From: Zea mays
Lineage: Eukaryota > Streptophyta > Magnoliopsida > Poales > Poaceae
Assembly (NCBI RefSeq): GCF_902167145.1
Contig: NC_050098.1
Span: 79,090,207-79,154,206, forward strand
DNA length: 64,000 nt
Direction: 5' to 3'
A program made the position numbers and the translations under genes. The notes beneath the pieces are model-generated. The model had not been told where the DNA came from and searched no databases. It saw only the letters and a program-made list of their open reading frames with translations. How positions within the stretch are numbered: the first letter of the stretch is position 1; each line of letters opens with the position of its first letter. Below are positions 49,379 to 60,513 of the stretch, in pieces.

Positions 49379-50570
49379 CGAAGTCATGTCACTCCTCGAC
49401 TACTTCTCTAGCTATCACCAAATATATATGAAGAAGGAAGACAAGGCCAGTACCAGTTTCATTACACCCTTTGGCACGTACTGCTTCATCAGGATGCCGG
49501 AGGGACTTAAGAACGCTGGGTCTACCTTCTCTCGCCTCACCAAGACAGTGCTCGAGAGCCAAGTAGGGAGGAACATCTTCACGTATGTGGACGACATAGT
49601 CGTCGCCAGCAAGAATAAGGCGGATCACCTAGCCAACCATGCAGAGACATTCGCAAACATGAGGGACGCTCGACTTCGACTCAACCCCGAGAAGTGCGTC
49701 TTCAAGGTCCGCCAGGGGAAAATACTGGGCTACCTGGTAACACACCGCGGGATCGAGGCCAACCCGACCAAGATTTAGGCAATAGTCAACATGACACCCC
49801 CGCAATCAACCAGGGATGTCCAGCGTCTGACAGGCAGATTAGCCGCTCTGAAAAGATTCATCTCTAAGTCCGTCGAGCAGAGTCTACCTTTCTTGAAGAC
49901 ATTGCGTGGTGCGAAGGACTTCGCGTGGGGACCAGAATAGGCAGCAGCCTTCGCATCACTAAAGCAGCACCTGTCAGACTTGGCCATTCTCACTAGTCCA
50001 GACCCTTCTCTGCCGCTACTGCTATACATTGTCGCATCGCCACATGCTGTCAGCGCAGCCCTAGTCCAAGAGCAGAACAGGGACGACACGACCCGGCAAT
50101 ATCCAGTCTACCATGTCTCTGAGGTCCTCATGGCCTCCAAGTGTAACATGACCGAGTTAGAGAAAATCTCCTACGCAGTCGTCATGGCATCACGCAAGCT
50201 GCGCCATTACTTCGAAGCATTCAAGGTGAGGGTCACCTCAGACAGGGGACTGGCAGAGCTATTCCACAACCCGGAGGCGTCTGTCTGGATCGCCAAATGG
50301 GCAGCCGAGCTCTCCGGCTACCATATCACCTTCAAACCCAGAATATCAATCAAGTCGCATGTCCTGATAGACTTCATCGTTGACTGCACAGGGCCAATAA
50401 CACAGCATGACGAGCCTGCAGAGAAAGTATGGACCATTCACTGCGACGGCGCATGGTTCCATGCGTGGGCAGGCGCAGCTGCAGTCATCACATCACCCAT
50501 GGGGGTTAAACACAGATATGCAGCACGCCTCAGCTTTGCTTTGGAGTCCGACAATGCACCAACAATGTAG
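49379..50570 (+). pseudogene. Element C RT C-terminal part and RNase H (3' half)
   Basis: Continues RT after element B: SLLDYFSSYHQI (catalytic Asp), RMPEGLKNAGSTF, and an intact YVDD box in FTYVDDIVVAS. The connection and first RNase H follow (CNMTELEKISYAVVMASRKLRHYF, VTSDRGLAELF). One frame carries TAG stops at 49776 and 49938. The frame ends at 50568 inside the second RNase H (starts WTIHCDGAW, about 50431), where a frameshift occurs. In the first RNase H the usual DAS-type segment reads IVASPHAVSAAL, so a catalytic Asp appears lost. Confidence 0.8.
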
Positions 50571-50899
50571 CAGAGTACGAAGCTGTCATCCTGGTTCTTC
50601 GCAAGCTACGAGCGCTTGGTGTCACTACCTGCATATTCAAAACAGATTCCAAAGTGGTTGCTGGTCAGGTCGAAAAAGAATATTCTGCAAAAGACCCCGC
50701 ACTCATGCAGTATCTCACGGCTGTTCGCAGTCTTGAGAAACAATTTAAGGGCTTTACCTTGCAGCACGTGGATCGAGCCAAGAACGAGGAGGCCGACGCA
50801 TTGGCCAAAGCAGCCGCAGAGGTGAGGCCTTGCCCTCTGACGTGTTCTACCACGTCATCGCCACGCCAGCCGTCCGTAGTTCTGAGGGCCTACAAATAA
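50431..50899 (+). pseudogene. Element C second (additional) RNase H, frameshifted
   Basis: A second RNase H-like domain follows the polymerase-linked one. It has HCDGAW (Asp), then after a -1 frame change near 50560 NNVAEYEAVILVLRKL (Glu), FKTDSKVVAGQ (Asp) and NEEADALAKAA (Asp). The four acidic positions of an archaeal-type RNase H are visible. An extra RNase H between pol RNase H and integrase is characteristic of the Tat lineage. Element D has the same domain intact. Confidence 0.75.
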
Positions 50900-50940
50900 C
50901 CAATGATGTCAAGGGCCATCGCATAGTCAACCTCATCATG

Positions 50941-52173
50941 ACTAAAGATTGGTGAGCCCCAATCACCCTGTTCCTGCAGGGATATTACCATCTAAGCGAC
51001 GTCAACAAGGCCAAACGCCTCAAGCACCGAAGCCGGGACTTCACAATCATTGAGGGCCAGCTTTACAAGAAGGGGGTCAGTCAATCCATGCTTAAATGCG
51101 TCACCGAAACCGAAGGCGTCCAAATCCTGCGCGAAGTCCACAACGAAACTTATGGCTCTCATTCGGGGCCTAGGGCCCTCGCTGCCAAGGTGATCCGTCA
51201 AGAGTTCTACTGGCCCGCTATAATCTGCGTCGCGAATCGAGTCACGCGGTCGTGCGAAGCCTGCCAGAAGTTTTCTCCCCGTTCAGGCAACCCTTCGCAA
51301 TACACAAAGCTGATTGCCCACACATGGCCACTTCAACGCTGGGGGCTGGATATCATTGGGCCGCTACCCATGGCCCAAGGAAACCTCAAGTTCACCTTCG
51401 TCGCCGTCGAGTATTTTACCAAGTGGATCGAGGCAAGGGCAGTATCCACAATAACGTCGAAGACTGCCCAGAAGTTCTTCTGGCAAAACATTGTTTGCCG
51501 ATTCAGAGTCCCGTCCGAGCTCACAGTCGACAATGGCAAACAATTTGATAGCCAGGTTTTCAAGGACTTCTGCTTCTCCATCGGCACCAAGCTTGCCTTC
51601 GCTTCAGTATATCACCTGCAATCTAACGGCGTCGTCGAGCGCGCCAACGACAAGATTTTTACTGCCATCAAGAAGAGGCTTCTCGACGACAGGAAGGGTA
51701 AATGGGTCGACCAGCTGCCTAAAGTAGTCTGGGCACTCAACACAAACGAATGCCGGGCAACTGGATTCACTCCATTTTGACTGCTATATGGATCAGAGGC
51801 CATGACCCCGCAGGAAATAAAGCACGGGTCCCCTCGAACAAGTGCATCTGTCATCCCCGACGTCGACGAACCCACATCCAAAGACCTCATCGACGAAGAC
51901 CACGTCTTCACCCTGCAGGCCCTCAACAAATACCAAGCTCAAACGAAGGCCTGGCGCGACCACGCAGTTGTCCCAAGAGAATTTAACGAAGGAGACCTCG
52001 TACTCGTCCGAACCACCCGGACAGAGTCACGGGGCAAGATGGAGCCAAAGTGGGAAGGTCCATTCATCGTCAAGTCGAAGGCTTCCTCCAGCGCATACAG
52101 GCTAACAACGCCATCCGGCGAAGACCTAGACCATTCCTGGAATATTGACAATCTAAGCAAATTTTTTGTCTAA
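50941..52173 (+). pseudogene. Element C integrase with two in-frame stops
   Basis: One frame contains a zinc finger (HNETYGSHSG...CEACQKF) and a catalytic core with Asp in WGLDIIGPLP, Asp in TVDNGKQF and Glu in SNGVVERAND. The C-terminal region ends WEGPFIVKSKASSSAYRL...WNIDNLSKFFV. TGA stops at 50953 and 51778 interrupt it, but catalytic residues remain. There is no chromodomain, as expected for Tat. The true stop is at 52171-52173. Confidence 0.8.
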
Positions 52174-52405
52174 GTCCTCAGGGCCTACGCGCTCTTGTAA
52201 TTCACCAAACAGCGTTATTCAGGCCCGCACTCTTTTCTTCCTGGGGGGGGTGAGGTTTTTAACGAGGCGGAGCCATGTAATATATCTGCAAAAATCCACC
52301 GCAAAAACTAAGATGCAACATGTCGAAACAGACCGCATCAACGGTCTTTGGCATTCGACCACGCCAAAGTCACCGCGAAAGGCAGCGCAGACTACCCTCG
52401 CGTGC
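52174..52405 (+). other. Post-pol untranslated region of element C
   Basis: Holds a G-rich tract CTGGGGGGGGTGAGG near 52241, a typical post-pol signature that could be an internal PPT-like element, then leads into the tandem array. No gene. Confidence 0.45.
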
Positions 52406-52860
52406 GACACTCCGCGCAAAAGTCGCCTAAGGGTGCAGCCGGAATAGCACAACAAGTGCGACAATCAGTCTTTTATTCAAAAGACACTCCGCGCAAAAGT
52501 CGCCTAAGGGTGCAGCCGGAATAGCACAACAAGTGCAACAATCAGTCTCTTATTCAAAAGACACTCCGCGCAAAAGTCACCTAAGGGTGCAGCCGGAATA
52601 GCACAAGTGCATTATTAAAAGTCTTTTCTTCAAAAGACACTCCACGCAAAAGTCGCCTAAGGGTGCAGCCGGAATAGCCCAACAAGGCCGTTATTCGAGG
52701 TCTCTTCTTTACAAGACATTCCGAGCAAAAGTCGCCTAAGGGTGCAGCCGGAATAGCACAACAAGAGCGTCAAACGAAGTCTTTTATTCAAAAGACGCAG
52801 CCGGAATAATGTTGATCGAAGTCTATCATTACAACCACACTCCGCACAAAGCCGCCCACA
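52406..52860 (+). repeat. 77-bp tandem array in element C
   Basis: About six units begin GACACTCCGCGCAAAAGTC or close variants at 52406, 52483, 52560, 52636 and 52715, with degraded units near 52793 and 52830. Spacing is 76-79 bp. Each unit carries CCTAAGGGTGCAGCCGGAATAGC. It lies between the 3' end of pol and the 3' end of the antisense gene. 52860-53030 is non-coding. Confidence 0.85.
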
Positions 52861-53030
52861 TACGTAGCAGGAACAATACAAGCGTACGAAAATGACCAAC
52901 AGGCCACACCACCATTACAACTACATACACACGGCGAGGGCATCGCCTACTACACATACACGGCGAGGGCATCACATATTACATTGGCTCAACCTTCAGG
53001 ATGATACCCATTTCCTGTAGTTGAATAGCA

Positions 53031-56000
53031 TTACCTCAATTCCTCACCCTCAAAAAGATTTCGCAGCTCGCCTTCACCTACACTCGCCCCAATCGGCGAG
53101 GACAACAATTCTCGCTTACTAGTCCCATCCACGCGAAGACGACCACTCTCCATCTCACTACGATGACGCCTACCACTTCGCGACAATTCACTCACTTTCC
53201 GTTTCACCACCGCCCTACGTCGCCTATACTCAGTACTCGCGCCCGGGAGCTCCTCGGAACCCTCCACGCGTGGTGAAGACTCCGCTGCAGCCACATCTAA
53301 CGCTGCAAAATAATCCAAGTCCTCATCTGAAGACTCCTCCGTCCACGCAATCGAACTCCCAGAATCATCAGACTCAAAACACTTAGACACAGAGCCAAAC
53401 GAATCATCATCGGCAGCCACAGTCGAAGCCGCCACAAACATAGTATTGTCAGTAGCGGTTGCGTGCGCAGGCCCAAACCTCAGAACATGCGCAGCAACCG
53501 AGGTTCAGTATCACACAGACAAAATTTACAAACTCCTCAACACCTATTCAGCCACCTGCGAAGGCCCGGCCAAGGTCGTGGGGTCTTCGGCAGCCGGCTC
53601 GGCCACCGCCTTCAAGGCGTCCTCGCCCGTCGGCGCGGGGTCTTCGCTGGCTCCAGTTGGCACTGTCGGTGCAGGGTCGACGAGGGGCCCTCGCCGGCAT
53701 AAGACAGCAGCGCCGGATCCGCCTCCGCAGCCTCGGGTAGCGCGCCGTCTAGACCACCAAGGTCCTCGACGCCTTCGGCATGCGCCATCTGCAGCAACAT
53801 CACACTTATTCAGCAAAACCACACATACCCCCACTCATAACCACACAAAAACTAGCCTTTACCTGTTCTATTGCCCAGTCGGACCGCTCCCGAACCGTTT
53901 CTCAGTCGTGCGGGCCCCACATCCTGTCAAAGAGCGCCCCGCCGACTGCTTAAGCACGGGGTCCTCGACCTTGAAGATCTCACGTTCAAAGTTTTTGTCA
54001 TTTTGGTCGAAGACCTCGAAATGCCTGCACCCCTCGTGGGACAAAGCATTCACGGCCCCCACGCTGGTGACGAGGGAGGCAAACGACATGAGACCTGTCA
54101 CGATCGTTGGGAGCACCCCCAGCTCTTCTTTCATCCATTCAAGGAAGCCGAGGCCCGCGTCTTGGCCGGGCGCCTTGAAGTCAGCGGTCCGCGCACCCAA
54201 CTCCTGGTACGCGTCCACGAACTACGCATGTGTTCGCTTGACCTCCGCGCGCGTCACGGCCTCAGCCTTGTCCACACGGTTGCGCAGGGCGTTGAGCCTC
54301 GCCTCCAGCTCCTCGGCAAGTTGGCAGGCGAGACTGCCCTCCGCCCGTGCCACCTTGGCCTCGGCTTACGTAGCCTGCGCATCAGTGATGGCCTTGTTCG
54401 CCTCCCTCCTCTCATCCGCCAGCTGGCGCTGGAGTTTCACCTTCTCGGCCTCCATGGCAGCCACCTTCTTCGACAACCTGCGGATTTTGCTTTCCGCAGC
54501 CGACTTCTCCCGCACAGCATCCGCATGCTGCATCCGGAGACTCTCGACCTCGGCAGCAAAGTCCGCAGTCAAGGCACCCGACGCGACGTGGTCGGCGAAG
54601 TCGGCCGCCTGCCACAAACCCATGAGGCTCGAACCCTCACAAAAACAACAACCATCAAAGTCCAACACACTTACACGCTTCAGCTGCTACGACAGCTGTT
54701 ACAACGCTTGCCTCAGTTGCTAAGCCACGGAGCCCGCTATGTCCTTAGTGGCAGCGGCCGACAGAATCTCGCCGCTCACATAGAAAGTGGCCCACGAGTC
54801 CCGCGGTGCACCCTTCGCCCTAGTCACCACCGTCGGCGAGGTGGCTACCACCAGAGGCGGGACAACAACCAGTTGCCCCCCATCCGACCCTACACCACGA
54901 TACTGGTTAAAGACCTAGTCTTTAAAAATAAAAACTTACCAACAAAATAATCAACGACACTGATGTCCGTGTCGAAGTCGGCAACACGTGCCGCCACCCC
55001 GCCCGTTCGCGCCGGCGAAGGCAGCCTTCATCCTTTCACAGGCCCACCCGGGGGTGGCTTGCTCGCGCCAGTAGCAGCAGCCTTCATAATGGCCGACACC
55101 TTGCTGTGCCCAAGGGTGGCTGGCTTCGTAGCCAGCAATGGCTTACTACTGCCCGGGGCGGCAGACTTCGTGGCTGCCCGCGCCTTCTTTACCTCGCGGA
55201 AAGGATCCGCGAGCCTGACGACCGCCCGACGCTTCTGAGCAGTGTCTTGGCGATCCTTCTCCATCACTACCGATACAACAGCAGCAATATTCCGCCCGTA
55301 AGGAAAAATCTTCAAGTCGCGAGCCATGCGAGACGTAAAGAAGTCTTCGCCAGCCGCGCGGGGGATCGGAACATTCTTTGGCCATCGACCCCGGGTAACC
55401 TCCAGCATTCGCGTCGAAGACTCCCGGAGCTCGGGCGAAGACATCCTTCCCCCGAGGGCTACGCACGTCCCCATCAACTCCACTGCAAAACTCTTAGAGA
55501 CCCCCAGTCCCCCCACCGCAGTACCTATTTTTCTCTTCTTAGTGGCCGGGGCAGCCTCCTACGAAGGCCCTTCCTCGGTCACGTCCACCGGTTTCTTCCC
55601 GCGGCGGTCGGCAGCGTCATCCCCGGGATAGCCACCGTATGGCAAGCAGTTTAATTCGAAGACCCGATTCAATCTAACATTGGACCCCCGGATATCCCAA
55701 CTCCGCAGAACGTCTGTCCTCGGCACATAGCGCCCCACAATCCTCGTCGCACCGTCCTCCACTTCACGAACGAATGCGGCCGGATCCCGGCCACGCAGAT
55801 CCAGCGTGAAGGCTGGACTTTGCACTCACTGCCCGCCCAAGGAGGGCATCTCGCGAGGGCATACTTCGCCCAACACCCAGCCATGTGCCAAGGGCCATAC
55901 CCCATAACCAATGAATTCCTCAACTAAATTGTGCCCGCTACTCATGCGGGCAGCGCACCGAAGGGCTCCTTCATTTTCATCATCCTCCGCCACCTCAAAT

Positions 56001-56236
56001 TGCGGCTACGCCACATAATAATGGGAGCACATCAGGGCCACGGGGAGCCCTGGGTGGTTTTTGACTTCGCTCTCGGAAACATAAAACCAGAAATCCCACC
56101 AGTTGCCCCACTTATTGTGGGCACAGGGAACTAACTCCACGACTTCCATCGAAGTCTTTCCGGTCCTTGACATAAACGTGCACGATCCAAATTGATCACC
56201 ACCGCTTGAGCAGCCTATAAATTGGAGCCTTAGCAT
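53031..56236 (-). pseudogene. Element C antisense accessory gene (decayed, spliced-looking)
   Basis: Antisense to pol. Reading 5' to 3' on the minus strand: a segment with WWDFWFYVSESEVKNHP and EEFIGYGVWPLAHGW (about 56110-55870); a frame with FTLDLRGRDPAAFVREVEDG and LELTRG-type basic stretches (55825-55028); a coiled coil (ESLRMQHADAVREKSAAESK, about 54560-54380); a conserved segment TIVTGLMSFASLVTSVGAVN (54120-54060); and a charged acidic/basic C-terminus (53441-53031). Plausible GT-AG introns lie at 54609-54674 (66 nt) and 53789-53862 (74 nt). Element D's antisense gene has the same parts in the same order, and both resemble the plant putative gypsy-type transposon domain (Transposase_28). 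It has several stops and a missing 5' end. The plus-strand 425-codon frame here is a shadow. Confidence 0.65.
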
Positions 56237-57263
56237 GTTCCGCTAGGGAATTGTGTATCCAGTAAACCCACTCTCAGCTCCGATCATCTCCCATAGCTTC
56301 CCAATTTGGGATTTCCCCCAAAACGGTTGAAGAACACCGCGAAACAAAGCTCACCGTGGGAAGCTCTCCTCAGGTCCGATCCTGTTGTCTTTAGTCTTGT
56401 TCTAGCATCCTCATGTGTCTGTGATACTCACCGACCCACCCAATTGAATTAGACTGCCACCGTTCGCCATGAACGCATTGTTCTTTGAATCATTCGCACG
56501 GTCACCGTGGCCAAGGGCAATTGGGTAGTTATTCATGCAATTAACTTAGGGGAAACATTAGTTGGGGTGTGAATTCGGTTTCGGCCAACGTTGGGCGCCA
56601 GACGTTGCCCCATCCGGCCGGTCTACGTGCTCGCCGGAGCTCGGCTGCGCACGACGCCGTCGGGAACCTCACCTTGCGAAGGATTAGAACGTGGAGGGGT
56701 TTTCTACAAACCGTCAGTGACTCAAGAAAATAGTAACCAAACCCACCTTGAGTTAGCCAAAACACCGAGGCCCTTTTCGCAAAACAGCCAGTGCGGGCGC
56801 GGGCGCGCGCGCTTTCCTGTGTTAGTTGGGCCGCCTGGGGTGAAATCAGCCTAGGACTATTCATTCTTTTCTCTTTTCTTTTTTGAGCAGAACTCCAGCA
56901 ATTTTAAAAAATGGTAGAAAAATCCTAAAAATGTCAAACTAATTTTCCTAGACTCTTTATTTTTCATAGTATTTGATAAAAAAAATTTCATGATTTTTAG
57001 ATTAAATAGGGAATTTTGGGTTACTTAAAATAGCCTAAAGCATTGATTCTGGATTTTTAGAAAATAGATAATAAGTCCAAAAATGCCCAAACTTTTCTAT
57101 CAGCTCTACACATTATTTAGAAGCCTTGGGTAGAGTTTGGTTTGATTTGGACCTTGTTTGATACTTAGAACCCAAAACCCCCACCCCCTGCCCTTTGAAC
57201 TCCTTTACTGACTCCGGAAACCCTAGTTCTCGGAGTTCCATGAAGGAAAGTTGTATTCAAGAC
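56237..57263 (+). other. Unassigned LTR-like fragment between elements C and D
   Basis: TATAAATT near 56215 and a PBS-like TTGGGCGCCA at 56602-56611, after a possible LTR end GGTTTCGGCCA, suggest the 3' part of a plus-strand LTR and the start of its internal region. From about 56880 the sequence is AT-rich with no gene. The junction with C near 56.2 kb has no target duplication. I cannot name the element. Confidence 0.4.
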
Positions 57264-57879
57264 TGTTGGGGACTTGTTCTCAAATGCTATGAATTAAGAA
57301 CAAGGCAACATAAAATGTTAAATGTTAATGCCCTTCGTCCGCTGAAGCATTATTTCCTTGAGGATTTAATGAACTTCGGACGAAGGTTAAAACGGTACAA
57401 TTACGAAGGTTGAATCTTCGTAATTGAACTTTCAGAGATTATATAAAACAATGCGAGATATGAAGCATTACAAACAAGTAAATTATAAATGAACAACATC
57501 ATTTTCATATTATATAAACTTGATGTATTCAAATATTAGATACATTTATACCTCTGCCTTGGCAAAGAATAATTTCCGAGTGATGCGATTGCGATTACAG
57601 GAATGCGTGAACAGTAAAGGAATACTGTTCACTATTTATAGGCACAGGACACAGCCTGTGAGGAATTACAATCATGCCCCTCATAAAAGTTTACAACATT
57701 GACTCAGACCTTTATGGACTAAAAGGTCATTCTATCTTTAATTCGGTTCGACCCTTCATCTTCGGATATGTTGTAATACCGAAGCTTCATGAATGGTACC
57801 TTCGGCGTCACGTACGAGCAGCTTCAGCCGAAGCTGTCTCTTTCTGCAGGACCTTCGGCGACGAAGCATGGTCCCAACA
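57264..57879 (-). repeat. 3' LTR of element D
   Basis: 616 bp with TGTTGGGGAC at the left and GGTCCCAACA at the right, i.e. short inverted termini. TATAAATA on the minus strand is at 57633-57640. The partner LTR lies outside the window. Confidence 0.82.
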
Positions 57880-57890
57880 GTAGCCCTTCG
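57880..57890 (-). promoter_or_regulatory. Polypurine tract of element D
   Basis: The minus strand reads CGAAGGGCTAC directly before the LTR start TGTTGGGACC. It is a purine-rich primer site that fixes the minus orientation. Confidence 0.65.
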
Positions 57891-58135
57891 CGGTGCTAGA
57901 TCATTTTTCGTAACGAGCTTGATCCGTGAAAAAAGTCTCTTAGGCTTCAGGAAGCCGAAGGTCCGAAAAACACCTTCCCTGAGCTCGTTGTCGAGAAACG
58001 ATACAGTTTCCGAGCGCTTAGCGGTCCCACCCTGTAGGGTTACTATTTGGTCTCTGCGGTCCACCGCGCAGCGGGTGTGAGCAGCTGTTTGCTTGTTGTA
58101 AAAATCCTGACGATTCACCTTCTTACCTGCAGTAC

Positions 58136-58143
58136 TATATAAA
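58136..58143 (+). promoter_or_regulatory. TATA box for the antisense gene of element D
   Basis: TATATAAA lies about 185 bp upstream of ATG 58328 on the plus strand, in the 448-bp stretch between the LTR and the antisense gene. It is inside the element and opposite to pol, so it would give the antisense gene its own promoter. Inferred from position and motif only. Confidence 0.5.
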
Positions 58144-58327
58144 CAGACGGGTAGGTGTGAAGTTACCGCAGCATTCATTGCTATTTCACTGTTTTGCTGC
58201 CAAATTTTTTAACCATAGCCGAAGCTTGACTCTCACAAACATACGAAGCTCCAGTTTAAAGCCTACTTTGTCAGAAGAAAAGCTTCGGGAGAGGGAGTTA
58301 TTTAGTTCCCAAGAAATTCAGAATTAA

Positions 58328-60466
58328 ATGGCCAGAGTGCGCTCTACCACTAGAGTTGAGCGTGAGGGAGGCGAAGCCGAAGGAGCGGAGACTGTTCCTA
58401 TCTCCGAAGCAATGCGACGATCCGGATTGGTGACCTCGGAAGGAATCCCCACTGCCGAGACAGAACAGACTGTTGCCGATACAGAACAAGTTGCTGCCAA
58501 AGCGGAGGAAGGAGATATTGAGGAAGCTGCTTCCGATGATGATTACCATATCGCCGTACCGAGCAAGCCCAGCCATTTGGACTTCGGAAAGTCGACTGTC
58601 TCCAAGGCTGATTTCTCCAAAATGGTGAAGTCGGGCTATTTCAGTGAAAATGAGAAGAAGCTGCTTCGCTTCGGGGGGGAGGAAACTACCCCGAAGCCAG
58701 AAAAGGATGAAATAGTTATTTTCAAGAGTTTTCCGAAAGCTGGGTTGAGGTTTCCTTTGAATAGAATGATTTCTGATGTGCTGCAAAGGTTTGGGATCTA
58801 TTTTCATCAGCTGACACCTAACGCCATTGTTAGGCTTAGTGTTTATATCTGGGCTCTCCGAAGCCAGGCGGTGGAGCCGTTTGCCGACAGCTTCTGTCGA
58901 GTTCATGAGCTGCATTACTAGACTAAGGCAAGAAAAGATGGATTGCATGAAAATTTTGGTTGCTATAATTTTGCTTATCGGAAAACCACGAAGTTTCCCG
59001 TGATCAGCTACCGAAGCAAATGGCCGGCAGGCTGGAAATCAGAATGGTTTTATGTTAAAGTTGACGAAGACAAAGAGAAGCTGGTACAGAGCCCTCTTGA
59101 ACTGATCTTCGGAGAAACAAGACCCCGATGCAAAATGGCAGTAGAAGGTCCAACTTGGGCTGCACTGGCTGAATTCAAAATTATTGCAGAACATATTGGC
59201 ACTAGAGATTTAGTGCAGGAATTCCTGGCCTTCAGGGTTTTCCCAACTATGAAAGAGTGGACCATGCCGAAGCTTAAAGGGGAAAAGAAAGAGGGGGAAC
59301 TTGTCAGACTGCCTTATTATTATAAGTTTAAAAAATATTTTAAAGCACCCTGCCAAGAATGGCTCGATACAATTGAAACAATGAGTAATGAAATTCTTGG
59401 AAATTACTCCAAGAAAGAGGACCAACTAATGACAGCAGCCTTCGGCACCCGGCCAAAGCGAAGGCTGAACAGGGTGCTTGACGCTATAGGATTTGAATAT
59501 GCTGACTATGGTCGAGTAGGCGGGGATGCTGGAGGCCCGAAGCGAAAAAGAATTGCCAGCGCTACTGACGAAGAGGTCGGTAAGGTAGCCAAAAAGAAAA
59601 AGAAAGATTCTGAAAAACTTAGCCCTGAAGAGTTAAACCCTGAACCGAAGGTGGCCACTACAAGAAGGAGAAAAAGTGCATCTCCAGAGCCGGAAACGCT
59701 AGTTCGAGAAGAAGATACTCCTGCTACTCCTCCTGCTGTTGAAGTAGAAGAGATTATGAAGGTAATGACTGAACCCTTGCCTATCAAGCTAAGTCCGCTG
59801 GCACTGGAACTGACGAAGTTTTTTCAGAAGGACAAGGCAGCTTCGGTAGCAGAAAGTCCTGCGAAGCCGAAAAAACGGAGAATTATTCAAGTGACAGATG
59901 TGATCCATCAGACACCGCCACCGGCGACGGTGTCAAAAATTGTCTTTGCCGAGACTGCCGAAGCCGAAGGCGCCGCAGCCGAAGCCACTGGAGTGGAAAC
60001 CACTGAAGCTAAAACCGGCGAAGCCGAAGCTACCGGGGCCGAAGCCGGGACCACCGAAGAGTCGAACCTGGAAACCACACTTGAGATTATTGACAATATA
60101 CTCCTGAAAATGGCTGAAGAAGAAGCTACTGTGGCTGCGGTGAACACGACAACTGAAAAGGGGAAAGAGCAAATTGATGAAATTTCGGAAGAAGGAGATT
60201 TTAGCTTTCAAGATTTGCTTGGACAAGAGTTAACAGACGTCGAAAAAGAGGAGTTGAAAAAATATGCCATATCTTGCGGATATAAATCAGGGGCTATGCT
60301 ATTTGGTGGAGTCAACGAAGGGAAACTAAGATGCCTTCGGAACCGCACCGAGGCCAAAATTGTTAGAACCCTCTCCAAAAGCATTGGCTTGCCGAAGCTG
60401 GAAGCGGACTTGTGCCGTTATCAATGACACCATATCGCCGGGAGCTTGCTTTATGCTAACTTCAAG
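58328..60466 (+). CDS. Element D antisense gene, exon 1 (Transposase_28-like protein), one early stop
   Basis: Starts at ATG 58328. The frame is interrupted by TAG at 58919-58921 and resumes at once to 60427 (about 700 codons). The acidic N-terminus (1-75) is followed by a globular region (about 85-340) with LDFGKSTVSKADFSKMVKSG, FPLNRMISDVLQRFGIYFHQ, RLSVYIWALRSQ and SEWFYVKVDE, resembling the plant putative gypsy-type transposon domain. Next come a basic KKKKKD segment, a Glu/Ala/Thr-rich low-complexity run (59950-60080) and an acidic C-terminal part. A TGA at 60425 precedes a possible donor at 60467; that intron (60467-60513, 47 nt) would be unusually short, so the join to the next exon is uncertain. 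It is transcribed opposite to pol. Function unknown; DNA/RNA binding or a structural role is conceivable. Confidence 0.72.
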
Positions 60467-60513
60467 GTAACGAATATTTTTGTTATTTTATTACTATTAT
60501 TATTATCTTTTAG

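Larger units (their letters stand above)
31833..56236 (+). mobile_element. Element C: Tat-lineage Ty3/gypsy element, decayed, split by B
   Basis: Begins with a short LTR (TGTTGGGG...TTCCAACA) following ACGTA (31828-31832), the putative target duplication. The order is 5' LTR, PBS, gag, protease, RT (split by element B at 35205/49374), RNase H, a second RNase H, integrase, tandem array, antisense gene. The second RNase H and the antisense gene are hallmarks of the Tat group (Grande, Cinful, RIRE2, Ogre relatives). No 3' LTR or second ACGTA junction is visible; homology to element D's antisense gene stops near 56210-56236. Many TAG stops and frameshifts show it is dead. Confidence 0.82.

Noticed and set aside
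52406..52860. Possible CRISPR-like array
   Set aside because: Whole units of about 77 bp are repeated with no unique spacers, inside a plant retrotransposon: an ordinary tandem repeat.
52219..52899. Short ORFs with repeated SGCTLRRLL segments
   Set aside because: They are translations of the 77-bp tandem array, not a protein gene.
53446..54723. Plus-strand 425-codon open frame
   Set aside because: It lies opposite the antisense gene of element C, whose coiled-coil and globular segments match element D. The plus frame has no recognisable domain and is a GC-rich shadow.
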